A stretch of DNA of 64,000 bases from Dryococelus australis (lineage: Eukaryota > Arthropoda > Insecta > Phasmatodea > Phasmatidae). Every line of letters begins with the position of its first letter. Within the stretch, counting starts at the first letter, position 1. The stretch covers positions 232,491,178 through 232,555,177 of the forward strand of contig CM057009.1 in NCBI GenBank assembly GCA_029891345.1. Direction: 5' to 3'. Below are positions 34,446 to 46,400 of the stretch, in pieces. The position numbers were made by a program, and so were the translations under genes. Under the pieces are notes generated by a model. It made no database searches. It was not told the origin of the DNA and saw nothing but the letters and a program-made list of their open reading frames with translations.

Positions 34446-35842
34446 GTAGTGCTATGTGAAGTCATGCATTACTGCCAGACAGGGTGGCCTGAGCACGAAG
34501 AGCAGGTAAGCCAGCAGGCTCAAGTGTATTTTGGGCAATGACACAGTTTGGATGTTGACAAGGGCTTGCTGTTTTTGAATGACCGCATTGAGAGGACCAA
34601 GTCACTGGCCAAGCAAGCACTATATTGGCCCAATGTGTTAGTGGACATTGAGTTGTTGGTAAATAGGTGTGTTTTATGTCAGACGTTTAGAGGCAGGAAA
34701 GTGGCAGATCCACTTATTCCTCAAGCCGTACCTGAACTGCCATTTGAGAATATTGGTGTTGATCTGTGTGACTATGGAGGCAGCAGCTATATGGTAGTGG
34801 TGGATTACTATTCCAAGTGGATTGAATTGGTGCCAGTGGGAAATAAGCAGGTTAATGCAGTAATAAGAGGTCTGAAGTCTGTGTTTGCCACTCACTATGT
34901 GCAAAAACTTATTGTGTCTGATAATATGCTGTTCAGCTCATACAAGTATAAGCGGTTTGCAAGGCAGTGGGATTTTGAGATTGTGACAACAAGTCCCCAT
35001 TACCCAAAGTCGAATGGACAGGCAGAACGAGCTATTCAGATTGCAAAGAACATGCTGAAGACGTGCACAGATCCAGGTGGTGATCTGCAAATATTGCTAA
35101 TGGAGTACAGGAACACTCCTCTGGCCGGACTAGGCTTGTCATCTGCACAGCTTTTAATGAGTTGACAGCTGAGGACGAAGTTACCTACAGTGGCAAAGTT
35201 GCTGGAACCTCACATACCCAAAAAGGTAGCTGAGGCATTGCAACGCAAACAAGCAAACAGCGTGTACTGGTATGATCAGAGAGCAAGGGAAAGAAAGAAT
35301 TACCTCTGCAGACCAGAGTCCTGTTACATCTAGCTTGGCAGTGAAAACCAGCAGAGATTGTGGAAAAAGCGTTAACTCCAAGGTCATACATAGTCCAAGA
35401 CCAAGATGGCTGACAAATTCAAAGAAATTCCCAACACTTGCGAACATCCATTCTATCTCCGGAAGAGCATAGGAGAAGGGCTAGCCTGGACTCTCAATTT
35501 CAAGGGGTTTCCAGCTGAGGAGGCAGTTGAAAAGTCCATTCTGAAGTTTGACATCAAGGAGGTTCCAGCTGAAGACGGGGCAAGGAGTGTCAGAAGAGTC
35601 ACTATAAACCAGTGCACAGGAAACCAGCCTCCAGAACAAGGAAGCTCCATTCAAATGGAAGAAACATGGGAAGTTGCGTGTATGCACAAGGTGCAGACAT
35701 GAAATTAGACTGCCAGCAAAATACAGACACTAGTGCCTGTAGTAAAGGCATAACTGATCTAGTTTGTTTTGTTTATGTTCTTGTGAGAGTGACACTTGCT
35801 TTATTGATGTGTGTTTCTTCAATTGTGTGTGTTGCTGCATAT
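34446..35842 (+). pseudogene. Ty3/gypsy integrase segment with open core
   Basis: A 205-codon frame (34548-35165) encodes a gypsy integrase of the group often annotated as K02A2.6-like. The upstream frame (HYCQTGWPEHEEQV, about 34465) is the usual RNase H-to-integrase linker. The zinc domain has lost its two His: NDRI joins directly to ERTKSLAKQALYWP, an apparent in-frame deletion of about 25 residues, although CVLC is kept. The core retains all three acidic residues (GVDLCDYGG, IVSDNMLF, SNGQAERAIQ). A stop occurs after SSAQLLMS, where the consensus continues. The C-terminal region to about 35700 is shifted and unclear. Confidence 0.82.
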
Positions 35843-35975
35843 GAAAGAGGAAGGTGTTGTAATTGTAAGTTGGCAGACGTTCAGAGTTTGTGTGCATAAT
35901 GGCGGACCTGAGGGGTTTTGTATACACAGTGGTCTTGGTAGATAAACAATACATTATTAACAAAATGTTGTAAGT
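35843..35975 (+). other. Polypurine tract and start of a 3' LTR
   Basis: GAAAGAGGAAGG (35843-35854) is followed at once by TGTTGTAATTGTAAG. This is the arrangement of a polypurine tract and 3' LTR start, in the right place downstream of the gypsy integrase. I could not find the LTR's far end, so the right coordinate is arbitrary. Confidence 0.45.
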
Positions 35976-38499
35976 CATTTGAGATCCATGAGAGATAGTA
36001 AAAGATTACAAAAAGATAACAAATATACTAATTCTTAATTTATTTTGATTACATAACGTAATTTCATCAAAGTTCCAAATGTTTCTATTCCTGTGTAAAA
36101 ACATTGATTTGAATGGCCCACATTAATTTTAGCATGAATATAAGCCAATCATGTGCTCATTGCTGGTTATCTGTTGGCCAGTTATTGGTGGCTTGTCAGC
36201 ACTAGCACTGACACCACAGCAGGTAAGCCAATCAGAATTGAGAATGGCATCAACACAACCAGCACCATACCAGCAATCAACCAGCTTATTGTAGCACAGT
36301 CTTTATTGCTACCATCAGTGGACAATGAAAATAAAGTAATTTGCTATTGTGTCAATATAAGTTCTTCAGATTTCACTATGTCCATCACAATCACAGAATA
36401 TTTGTGCAAGCACAACCATATTTCTCAGCAATTTAACTGTCTAGAAACATTTACTTAAACAGAAAACTAGCATGATGAACACAACTAATGAACAAATTTA
36501 TTTTTGAAATGAAATATGTGAACAAACACTCAGCTTTTAGTTACGCTATTTTCTTTGTATTTATTTGCTTCACATCACCCTTCCTGGCATTGGATATGGA
36601 AAAAATCATGACAACACAATGAACAAAATGCTCAATGTTCTCCTTCTCATAATTAAGGATCCTCTAAAGACTTCTAAATTTGAATTTTTGAAGATATTTA
36701 AAATTTTATATGTGGAAAATTATAAAGAAAACCAAACTTTTTTTTTTACAGTGAGTAGAAGTTGAACTGGTGGCCAGGAGGCAGATTCACTTTGTAAAGG
36801 GATCCAAGGTTGGGGAAACCAGAAGAAAATAAGGACATTTTGGAAAGAGGATATTATTTGCCCAGTACACCATAAGTTGGGGAGAGTAAGTGAAGTAAAT
36901 GGTTATATGTTATCAGGTGTGTGTGTGTCTGTCATCTTGTGGGATAGTTGGTTAGATAGACTGGAAGTCCTCCATTATGCCTGCCTACTTGAAGAAAGAT
37001 ATTATGTTGAACTGGATTTATCATCGTATTCGAAGTAGGCCAAGTCCCCACATAGCTGTGAAGTGGCCAAGTGCAAAAAGGTGGCACATTGTGTTTTGAT
37101 AAATTTTGAATTATTACCAATACATTAAGCACTGAAACCCTTAGATGAAGAACTCAATTTGATCCAGCAGTTTGGCCTACAGCAGGCCTACATAGTAAAA
37201 AGACTGCTTTGGGCTGCATTATAATTTTTAGATATACATTAAGCTCTCAGTCATACACTGCAAGTATTGTTAGCAAAATTATTGAGGAATCAAGGGAGGC
37301 CACAAAGAGACACTCCTGCTCTGCTGACTCATCGGACCACTGGACCAAGGCTGCCAATATGATGTCAGCCAGGAATGGTCACAGTTATGGTTGGTGCTGA
37401 AATAGAAACAGAAAAGCAGACACAAATATAAAATGACAAAGCACGGTACAAATTAATCCTCAACAATTAACATCAAATGAGCCCTTTTACAAATGACAAT
37501 TAAGGAATTTAACATTAGGGAAAATACACAAGATGACCTGTTTTTATTTAAATCATGTAACATAAAAAGGAATGTAAGCTATCTTTATCAGTCTTTGCTT
37601 AAAATTTGTTGAAAGAACACAACTGCAATCAAAATTACAACAAACCAGAAAACTGTATAAAATGTGGTATTTTTGTGATGTTGGGTGAGTCCACTTACCA
37701 ACCAGGAGTTTGAAAATACATGCTAGAATGCCATGAAAACAATGACTTTTAATAAAAGTGCTGGCCACCAAAGAAAATTAATTATTTTATATATCTGTAC
37801 AAAATACCGATCAACTTGTAGAATTTATTTACAAAAATTGTTTCTACACGTCAAAGAATTTTAGACTGCAAATTTTTGCATAATGGCATGTCAGAATGAA
37901 CATTTTAGTGAATTTGGGACAGTCCGATAATAAAATAAAACTGACTTGCTTAACAAAATGAAAGGATTCACTTTGAAATAAGATAACATGAGTTACTTCA
38001 AGAAATCTTTAAAATCTAAGTTTAAAAAATTTTTTGCAAAATTTTTTTAATTGTTCAAAATATGAAAATTTTTGAATATTTTAAATATATACCAGTGTAT
38101 GAATTTTTGTCAAATAACTTTCGCTAAGCAAACCTTAAAATTAAATAAGATATGACCTTTCCGTCACCCTTGCTTAAATTATGTGTAAATGTTTTTGTCT
38201 GATTTATTTGTACATCGTATAAACATTATAATTTTTAGTTTGATATACCATTATGCAAAAACTATGCAATCATATATATATGCAAGGAAAATTACTTAAA
38301 GTAGTGTCCAGAAATTGAACAGTACTTAGTACCAACGTAAAATAAAGAATTATTTGTTTTTGCCAGCGGCCGTAACACGAGCACCGCTGCTGTGTTGACC
38401 TGTGTTCCCTTCTGTTCACGACATGCAAGTGAAGAAACTGGTGCTGCAGGCAGGCACCAAGGGTTAAGACAAGGAATTCCTGGATGTGCACTTCATTTA
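35976..38499. other. AT-rich noncoding stretch
   Basis: About 2.5 kb with no recognised domain on either strand; it may include the rest of the LTR that begins at 35855. Confidence 0.45.
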
Positions 38500-38576
38500 T
38501 GTTATTGAACTTGAATGAAATAAGCAGTGGGATGAGTTTTACTAGACCTTTATTTACATCAAAAACAGTTACACCC
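38500..38576 (-). repeat. copia LTR fragment
   Basis: This 77-bp piece matches the start (plus-strand view) of the copia LTR at 19205: TGTTATTGAACTTGAAT, then GGGATGAGTTTTACTAGAC, then TTTACATCAAAAACAGTTACA. The match stops exactly where a gypsy-type LTR begins (38577). The other half of this copia LTR was not found. Confidence 0.8.
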
Positions 38577-39251
38577 TGCTGTGGCCTTTCCAAAGGGGAA
38601 AATTCGTAGTCAGAAGTAAGGCACTCATTATTACAAAAACACTACTTTATTTAATGCTAAGACAGTATACAAATACCGCTGAGCAAGATGCGATTTAGCT
38701 AATACAGAAACATAAGTTAGTGGCAGGAATATTCTAACTCACTTTAAAGAGTCAAAATGAGTGATCTTAAGGAGCTTAATGACTGGCCTTTGTCTATCCC
38801 GTCACCTCACGCAACCTAATTCACCCTATCGGGAAATATATTTACTCTGGGGTATCGAAGGTGGCTGCGTGGAGGCTCTCTCGATGGTGGCTGAAGATGG
38901 TGATGACACAGGACCACTAGATTGGTGGTCCTCCCTTCAGACATTGATCTGGCAGGGCATCCGGAGGGCTCGAGCAAGATGGCAGCGAGCCGCCATTGTC
39001 CCTTCCTTATATACTGGTGGGCCCGACCTTGTTATCATTTCCTCTGGAACGTTGACATAACTAGCCGGGTTGGCTTGCTGAGGCCATGCTGCACCCAATG
39101 TTTGCACGCCTCCTGGCAGCTCTGGCTGATAGCGCCCGCAGCATGCCCCCCCCCCCCTCCATCTTCAGAAAACTCATGCTTCCTCGCATGAGAAGACCAG
39201 GGCTGGATGATGCGGGGAAAGGTAACAATAAGGTCGGCCGACATTACAGCA
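38577..39251 (-). repeat. Gypsy-type LTR, about 675 bp
   Basis: The block is bounded by the perfect inverted hexamers TGCTGT and ACAGCA. Read on the minus strand it has a TATA box (AGTATATAAGGAAGG, about 39010) and a polyadenylation signal (AATAAA, about 38650) about 70 bp before its end. That U3-R-U5 layout is why I call it an LTR. It is inserted in or joined to a copia LTR at its left edge. On the right, no polypurine tract or PBS is obvious, and no second copy is in the window. It is most likely related to the gypsy elements on its right, but this is not shown. Confidence 0.65.
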
Positions 39252-40259
39252 TGGCGGCGGGAGTAGCCCCATGTGCCACCAGCACTGGATAGTGTTGTGC
39301 CGCTGGTGAGAGCCTTGTTTCTTCGCAGAAGCCAGCAAGGTAATAAATTACTGAGTGTTTTTCGCGCACTAAATTCGTAAGTTCTCTAGGGCACTGTCAG
39401 TCACATGAGGCTAGAAATAGCATTACATGTAAGGCAATTAAAATATAATTAAGTACTGATGTCGTTGCATCTTACGAGTTCTATAAGAATGGTATAGCCA
39501 TGATAAGTTAAACCTTGTAGGAAAGGTTACCTTTGAATACTTAACTTGTTAACTATATTTACAGTGCTGGTCTATATTCATAAAATTTGCTGAAGTTACT
39601 ATTGAACAATATATTTTGGACGTAAGTATTTGAGACACATATACATGAACATAGTAAAATGTATTACTAGTTGTGTGGCATAAGTCACTGGCAATTCTAT
39701 ATTATGTACATAGTCATAATAAGAGGGTGATTCAAAAAATTTTCTCATTTTTCTTGGTTGACGGAAAAACAAAAATTATAATTACTGTTAACATAAAAAT
39801 GATATATACAAAGGTAAGTTAACTGTTGTTGTGCCGGCACATGAACACTTAATTGGGTAAGGACGCTATTGTTTTGTGTTGACCGAAGATAGAGGAGAGG
39901 ATTTTGCTTGGCTCCGATATATATAACTTATCCCCATAATTGAAATAACGTAAAAACTGTTGACTCTGGTACCGAACACAGTAGTATAGGGAGTTGGGAT
40001 GATGGTGCACCTTACGTTCGGTCAACAATCCACAGTAGCACCCTTAATGTACGTGAAATAAGCTTCTAAAAATTTTCTAGGTTAGTTGGACTTATAAGAG
40101 ACTTCTTTTTTAGTTGTCTGGACATACATTATTCCATTGCAGTTATCTGCACATGCCTGTGGCTAATGAATTATACATAACAATGACAAGTAATTTGAAT
40201 ATATACAAGGGGCCCCATACGTTAATGTGACTAAAAACGAATATGGCGTACTTTCGAAT

Positions 40260-40572
40260 ATGGAGTACTCGCAGCGCGGGTCTTGTTCTGCCTTCAACTG
40301 CACTTCATCTGCCCACACAAATGTGTTTAATAAGCACATTCCCTCGCTTGTTACTAGATTGCGCAGTTTGAACTGTCACGTGGAAAATCAGGTGTTCCAA
40401 CCTCTGATGCTAACTGCAATTGCTAATTGTGTGAGTATATTGGCGTGCCATATGTTAACTTATTTGTAAGTTTAAATTATTGTGCAAGCCGTGAAAAATA
40501 TTTACCAAAAGTGGCCAATGCAATTAACTGCGTTAGGAATATCTGTACTAAGCATTTTGTTTACACATCTCA
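40260..40572 (+). pseudogene. THAP-like zinc-finger remnant
   Basis: One frame has GSCSAFNCTSS near its start, a C-X4-C pair like that opening THAP domains. About 230 bp later, in a different frame, it has CVRNICTKHF, like the THAP CxxHF box. THAP domains are DNA-binding C2CH fingers found in host factors and in P-element-type transposases. A frameshift and stop lie between the two halves, and a stop (40570-40572) follows. It could be a decayed transposase N-terminus. Assignment is tentative. Confidence 0.35.
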
Positions 40573-40661
40573 ACACTAAAGAGCCAGGCTCATTTGTTAT
40601 CACATACTGGTGCGGTTGAATCGCATTAACTTATAACTGCTTACCAGATACACAGCTAAAT

Positions 40662-41940
40662 TTAGCAGTGTTGGTACAACTGCTCAATACTCTTAAAATT
40701 TATTGCTGCCTTATGGCAGTTTACCTGCAAACTGTCTGCAATTTGTTTTGAAATTAAATACATACCATTTACCTGTTCATGAGCATCTGTTATCTTTCTT
40801 GTTTCCAGTGTTATCTTATGTATAGCTACTATATTTGTGGGCAGTTCCATATGGCAGGTTTCATTCTTAAACAAGTAAGGGATTTTTGTGGCGCAGAAAA
40901 ACTGCCACTTATTTTTAATATTTTGAAGTGGGACTTGTATTTTTAGCATTAATTGATTGGGAGATATCCTGCTTTCTGTAATGGGAGTTGTATAGTAATT
41001 ATTAATATTTTGAACAGGAATGCTAAGTTGTAGTTTCAATTCTTTAACCTTTTCTTGCAACTTTAATAACTCAATTGTCAAAGTTTGATGTGGGCCTGCC
41101 TGCAAAGACAACAAATTTTGTTGGCACTGTTGTAAATACGTGTTGAGTCTAATCTCATTGACAATATTATTAAGCAATTGTAGTTCCATGGTAGTCAACA
41201 TTTGCCCTTGAAATTTGGCTATTTCTACCTTGCGCTGATGTTAATTTACTCTATTATTCATTGAAGTAAAACTACAAGCAATAGAATTAATTTTAACTTC
41301 TATTTGACTTTTGATTTCTGACACACTGTGAATTGTGAGATTTTATTTCTTGGTAGAAGATATGACGTTAGCTTGTAATTCATTGAGCTGCATAGCAATC
41401 ATTTCATCGTTAGATAAGAGGGATTTCAGGTGGCAGGAAGTGAGGATGTCGCAGCACCAGCTAGCGACATCCCCAATGAATGTTAGGCCCCGTTTAATGT
41501 TTTTTGACACACACACTTCTGACAAAAATTCATCAACAATATTCAGTGTGGTTTCATGGAAATATTTTTGTAGCTTTTCTGCATTCTTGTAGACTGTACT
41601 ATTCTTCACGGCACAGGCGCTGTGGAACCATGTGTCGAGGTTTGCGGGCGGGCTGGGTTGTTGTAGAGGGACGGTGTACACAAGCAGTACTATCTCCTCG
41701 TAGTGGAGCTGCGGCATCAGCTCCTGAAAGTTGACACCGGCGTGCATCTTACACACCTGCACACCAGCTGCACTCAACATTAAGCTCAGTACCAGGACTA
41801 CCATGCTGAATGGCACGTGGCCCATGCTGGAAGAGTACTACCTGCAACATAGGGGTTGATATTAGTGTCTGATATTGGCGAGTTTTATGTTTCTTGTGCT
41901 GACCATGTCTGTTGTAGTTCGCCCCTTTTGTGTAATTCAA
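40662..41940 (-). pseudogene. Errantivirus-like env gene, broken
   Basis: The minus strand carries two long frames, 41343-41825 (160 codons) and 40662-41201 (179 codons), separated by stops. The first begins with a hydrophobic signal-peptide-like stretch (residues 7-22) and reaches a basic KRG site at residues 111-113 followed by a glycine-containing apolar segment, the layout of insect retroviral Env proteins related to baculovirus F proteins. The second is helical, with coiled-coil-like spacing and several Cys. It follows integrase directly, as in gag-pol-env gypsy elements. The frame is interrupted between the two pieces and no clear membrane anchor remains, so it is not functional. Assignment rests on position and layout. 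Confidence 0.65.
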
Positions 41941-41993
41941 TCGCAAACGTGGATGGATTGAGTATGTTATGAATGCAATAAGGTCCCTGATAT

Positions 41994-42960
41994 TTAAGTG
42001 TAAGAATCTCTTGCTTGGCGTGACTCTATCCAGACGAATTGGCCGATTTTTAAGTCATTCGGACGGTACTTTACGTCAAAAAGTTCCTTCTGTTTTTGCT
42101 GTGATGCAACTAGACTGATGTGAGCCTGTTTCAATTGCTCGCACCAATTGTGAGCGCGTGGGGAGTAAGTGTGAGGGTTGAACCACTTCAATTCCATGTA
42201 AAAGAAAAAACGGGCTAAATTTAGTACTTCTGTTTACAGTGGAGTTATAACTATAAATAATATAAGCGACGTATACGTCCCAGTGAGTAGGGTCTTCATT
42301 TGTGCAAGACGTCAGGTGCTGAGATAGGACTTTGTTTACCTGCTCCATCAGCCTGTTGCAAGCAGGGTTATATTCTGTTGTTTGAAGTTTTTGGAACTAC
42401 TCGTTCACCATCTTATTATTAAATTACGTGCCCCTATTGGTTAGGATTGATTTGGGGCATTCAAATTGAAGGATGACATCTTTAATAAAATTAGCACAAG
42501 TAATGGCTTTAATTGATTTTACTGGACGGGCTATTGTACTGTATAACGTGTGAAGAATTCTGTTGTTACTAACACACATTCGTTGCCCGACGCTGACTTT
42601 TGCAGAGGCCCTTTGGCATCCAGACACCAAGAATGCAATAAAAAAAGGGGGGCAGAATGGGAGTCATATGACCAATGGGCTTCTGGTTAGGGGCCTTAAT
42701 TCTTTGACAAACTGGATAGTTTTAAATATACTCCTTTACGTCTTAATTCAAACTGTCCCAACAGTAAGCGTTTTTTTATTTTCTCTGATGTTTTGAACTG
42801 TCCGAAGTGGCCTACTCCTAATAAGGCATCGTGGTGGGCTGTAATTATTTCCGGCACGTAATACTGCGGGACAAGTGTGAGATTTTTCTCGCCTGCTGGC
42901 GTACGTAGTTTCATGTATATCTCGCCATTGCCCACAATGGCATAACGCCTGGCTTAACGA
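41994..42960 (-). pseudogene. Errantivirus-like gypsy integrase
   Basis: The minus strand reads an N-terminal zinc region (HHDALLGVGHFGQFKTSEKIKKR, frameshifted immediately after, about 42770-42850). The core follows at 42424-42630, where the usual SDRG motif reads TNRG (the catalytic Asp is Asn), and then a third block with LMEQVNKVLSQHL (42076-42348). The C-terminal part (41994-42197) has LKIGQFVWIE. It sits between RNase H and env on the same strand, so it belongs to one gag-pol-env element, although a 695-bp LTR now lies between it and RNase H. Multiple stops occur. Confidence 0.75.
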
Positions 42961-43394
42961 CAATATTTATCTGTTGCCTTGTCTGGTTCCATTAGGGTGA
43001 GTTTCAGTTGCTTGATATGAGGGTCATTGGTGTATTCAGCGAGAAAGTGGGATATTCGTGTTTGCGTGAGTGGTGCTAATAGAAGTTGGAGTTGTTCTCA
43101 AACTTTATGAACTCCTGTTCGCGTATATATACTGGAAGGTAGTATGTAGTGTTGTTGCTATGTATAATAATAATAATTTGGCAATTAGTCTTGGGTCGAG
43201 ACATGTGGTTTTAATTTTGGTATTGTGTCCTTGCATAGAGACTTCAACATGGACTTGATATAGGGTGGTAATTATTTTTACAACAGCCTTGTAACAGGTT
43301 TCTGCCCTGTTATTTCATTTTAGTTCTCATTAAACTCCAACGAACTAGCTCAGTGAGAGATGGAGTATTTGACTACATAATAATGAAAGTTTGT
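42961..43394 (-). pseudogene. Gypsy pol spacer between RNase H and integrase
   Basis: A short coding-like stretch (LAEYTNDPHIKQLKLTLMEP, about 42990-43050) leads into the integrase. The rest is decayed up to the LTR boundary at 43395. Confidence 0.4.
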
Positions 43395-44089
43395 TGATAC
43401 CAGGATTGCAAATAAATTAAAGAAGAAGTTAAATGTTTACTGGAGATTTATTGTCATCCTGGCAAAACAAACTATTGACACTTGCAGCTGATAAACAAAC
43501 CAAAAATACAAAACAGAATGACAGCCTACATAAAACAAAATTTCTCACTTCAAGAGTTACAAAGACGAGAGAGAATCATTACTTTTCTCTCCCGACACCC
43601 TATTGACTCCTCGCACTGACAGAAAATAAATTTTACATTTGAAATTTGTATAATAATATTAAAATTTGAATTGAAATGTCCGAAATACAAAAGAAGGTGA
43701 AAGTCACAGGCGCTGGTCGGTGCAAGTAACGTGATCACTCATTGCAGTCTGTCCAACTGACAGCTGACAAATGATTGTGCTGCGACGAACTGTTGTGATA
43801 CCCGAGCAAGGTCTTGCTTCCTTATATATTGGTATAAAGTTTCCTCATTAAAAATATATTGTTTTTGAGCAGTCGGTCACGTCAGCTAAAGGTGATCCTC
43901 TGTTATTTTCCTTGTTTAACCATGTTGTGCCTTGCGTGGCCAAGATTTTAGTTTACTAACCCAGTGAAAAGGAAAAGATGCGCTGTCGTCCTATGACGTC
44001 TGTTGTTGACGTCTGTTACTACTGATGAAATGAAAGAAAAATAACGAATTTGGAAAAATTAAAATATATGAAATACAAACAAGTTATCA
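43395..44089 (-). repeat. LTR, 695 bp, lodged in gypsy pol
   Basis: The block starts TGATACCAGG and ends CAAGTTATCA on the plus strand, i.e. TGATA/TATCA-type inverted ends. On the minus strand it has a TATA box (CCAATATATAAGGAAGC, about 43825) and AATAAA (about 43448) near its end, giving a U3-R-U5 layout. Just outside its start the minus strand reads AAAGGAGGTGGAAA, a polypurine-tract-like run. It separates the RNase H and integrase of the surrounding pol gene. The polypurine tract suggests a 3' LTR with internal sequence rather than a solo LTR, but no second copy is present. Confidence 0.5.
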
Positions 44090-44103
44090 TTTCCACCTCC
44101 TTT

Positions 44104-45660
44104 CAAATATTACATGAATTACTATCCTTGACTGAAATATAGACAATTGAAATACTTCCCGAATATACTAATTATATATATATTTAGCTGCAATGCTACA
44201 GCCTGTAAGGCAATATATTCCTCATCAATAACCATTTTGGCCACTCGTGCTTCGTCTGTAATGTAAAGGTCATTCTTAACAAGTGGTTTAATTTTGGGCC
44301 AATTATTTTTAATGTGTTTTGTAATCATTGCTTTAACATTCTCATCTTTGTGTGGATTTTGAAGTAAGGTTTCCGCTAACGTCCTCTAGAAAGAGGTGCA
44401 AGACAAGAATTGTGTTTTGATGTATTCAGTGTTGTTGACTGAAATGGGGGTGGTGTCGGCTTTCCCTGAAGTCGGAATTCGGCTCTTGGCCCGCTAGTAT
44501 GTTTAATTTTCCTTTCACTCTTCAAGCGTCGAAGTCGTACTCTGTGAGTGTGATTGCTAATTTATGAATTCTAACATTGTGTTCGGCTATTGTCTTAAGG
44601 AAACGGAGGCTTGCATGGTCCATCTCAATAATGAATTTACGTCCATATGGATATTGTTTAAAATATATAACAAAGTATTTTATAGCTGAAAGCTCTCTTT
44701 CCATGGCCAACCAGCATTTTTCTTTCAGTGAAAATTTCTTAGACGCAAATGATATGATAGCGCAATCTTTGCTACCGGGGGACTTCCTGCATTAAGACCG
44801 CTCCTATTGCTGTCTAGGACGTGCCGCAGGCTAGGATTGTTAAGCTGTTTTCATAAAATTTGGCTAATATTGGGGGGTGATGTAATGCTGACTTTAAATT
44901 ATTGAAGGCCGTTTGTTCTTGTGATGTCCACTGAAATTACAGTCTCCTTAGTCGATCCTGTTAAGGGTTCGGCGAGGCGGGCGTAGTCCTGGATGTATCT
45001 CTGCAGGTAGGACATAAGTCTGAGAAAAGTTCACAACTGCTTAATGTTTTTAGGTGGTGCCAATTGTTAAATAGTTGCAATTTTTTCTGGATTGGTTTGT
45101 ATCTCAGACGGGGTAACATAATGTCTGAGTATCTTAATTTCCTGTTGTGCAAAATTACATTTCTTACTATTAATTTTGATATTGTATCTGCACAAGAGTT
45201 CCATTACTTTCGTATTATTTTGTAGGTGTTCACTGAAGATGTTGCCAATAATAAAATTATTGTCTTTACAAGCTATGGCTGCGTTCCACCGTAAGGGGCC
45301 TAGCATAATATCAACTAAATTTTTTAAATAGTTGGGGCTTGTTGCCAATCCCATAGGCATAAGGGCATAATCATGAAGTCCAATTCCATCTACTGAAAAG
45401 GCAAGTTTCTCACGATATTCTTTGCGCACTGGAATAGCATAGAATCCGCTAAACATGTCTATGGATGTAATGTACTTTGAATTTTGTAGAGTTGTTATAA
45501 TATCCTCTGTTCGTGGAATAGGGTATTGGACTTTTCTGAGATGCTGATTCAGAAGTCGGAAGTCTGTAAGGAACTGAATACCGCCTTGAAATTTTTGAAT
45601 GACTAAACTTGGCGCAGCGTAGGGAGAATCCCACGGGGTGATAATGAGTCCAACATCTGT
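44104..45660 (-). pseudogene. Errantivirus-like gypsy reverse transcriptase and RNase H
   Basis: Minus strand, from about 45650: a segment leading to YSVPYRLP; the RT palm with FSGFYAIPV, DGIGLHDYALMPMGLATSP and a segment with FIIGNIFSEHLQNNTKV where the YLDD box should be (45067-45456); a thumb with LRHYVTPSEIQTNPEKI; and RNase H with AMERELSAIKYFVIYFK and EMDHASLRFL (44522-44710). A pol spacer follows at 44122-44500. The catalytic YxDD motif is not recognisable in the frame. Frameshifts lie near 45450 and 45060. It is continuous with the protease on its right. Confidence 0.78.
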
Positions 45661-46400
45661 TGGATTTGAGTTAGTACTTGTTCACATAATTTGGGGTTAA
45701 TTCTGTACGGGCATGTGTGGATTGGTTTGTCTGTGGTTAGGTCCAATTTAATCTTGTAATCTTTGGTCTCTGTAAGTTTGTTGATTGAACTCACAAACCA
45801 ATCTTTATACTCTTCAAGTAAGGTGTGTTGTTCCCACTGTGTTTGTATTGGTAGGTTACTATTTGTATTTCCTATTGTTGCGCAGGTTGAGTGTGTCCCA
45901 ATAGCCTCGATTTTGTTTATGTAATATTCAATGCAGTTGCTCCGCTCATATTCTATAGTTTTATTATTGAATGGTATCTCAATGACTCTTTTGTTATTGG
46001 ATGCGTAAACAAACATAATGTCTTTGCTCAGAATTGGCACCACATCGTATCTTTTCATGAAATCCACGCCAAGTACAATGTCTAATTTAAGGTTGTTGAA
46101 TAATAAAATTTCTTGTTGGAAATTAAAGCCACAAATGTTAATGTTGGTGTTGGTTTTATATCTACGGACGTCGATATCCTGAGTGGCGCACACTAGTGTG
46201 AATGTTTCTGTCACCAGCTCGTGCTTTTGTTTGCTAATTAACGTTGATGCCATGTAAGACAGAGAGTAGCCAGTTTCCAGTAACGCATTGTAAGTATTCC
46301 CGCCTAGCCAGACAAGGACGTGAAGTGTTGGCGTTTGGATGTAACTGGCGTGGCATTCGTCCTTGGTGATCGGCAGGTCATGTTCGTGGGTGGTGTGTAA
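45661..46400 (-). pseudogene. Errantivirus-like gypsy protease and RT N-terminus
   Basis: A 216-codon open minus-strand frame (45603-46253), preceded in frame by NTYNALLETGYSLSYM (about 46290), gives an aspartic protease. The active site reads LLETGYS where LLDTGAS is usual, so the catalytic Asp is Glu, and the distal block ILGVDFMKRY appears as IVLGVDFMKRY. The frame then runs into the RT N-terminus with YKIKLDLTTDKPIHTCPYRINP. It leads directly into the palm domain at 45456. The element's gag probably occupied 46400-46800 but is unrecognisable. Confidence 0.75.

Noticed and set aside
38761..39060. 99-codon plus-strand frame
   Set aside because: It lies wholly inside the 675-bp gypsy-type LTR and runs antisense to its TATA box and polyadenylation signal.
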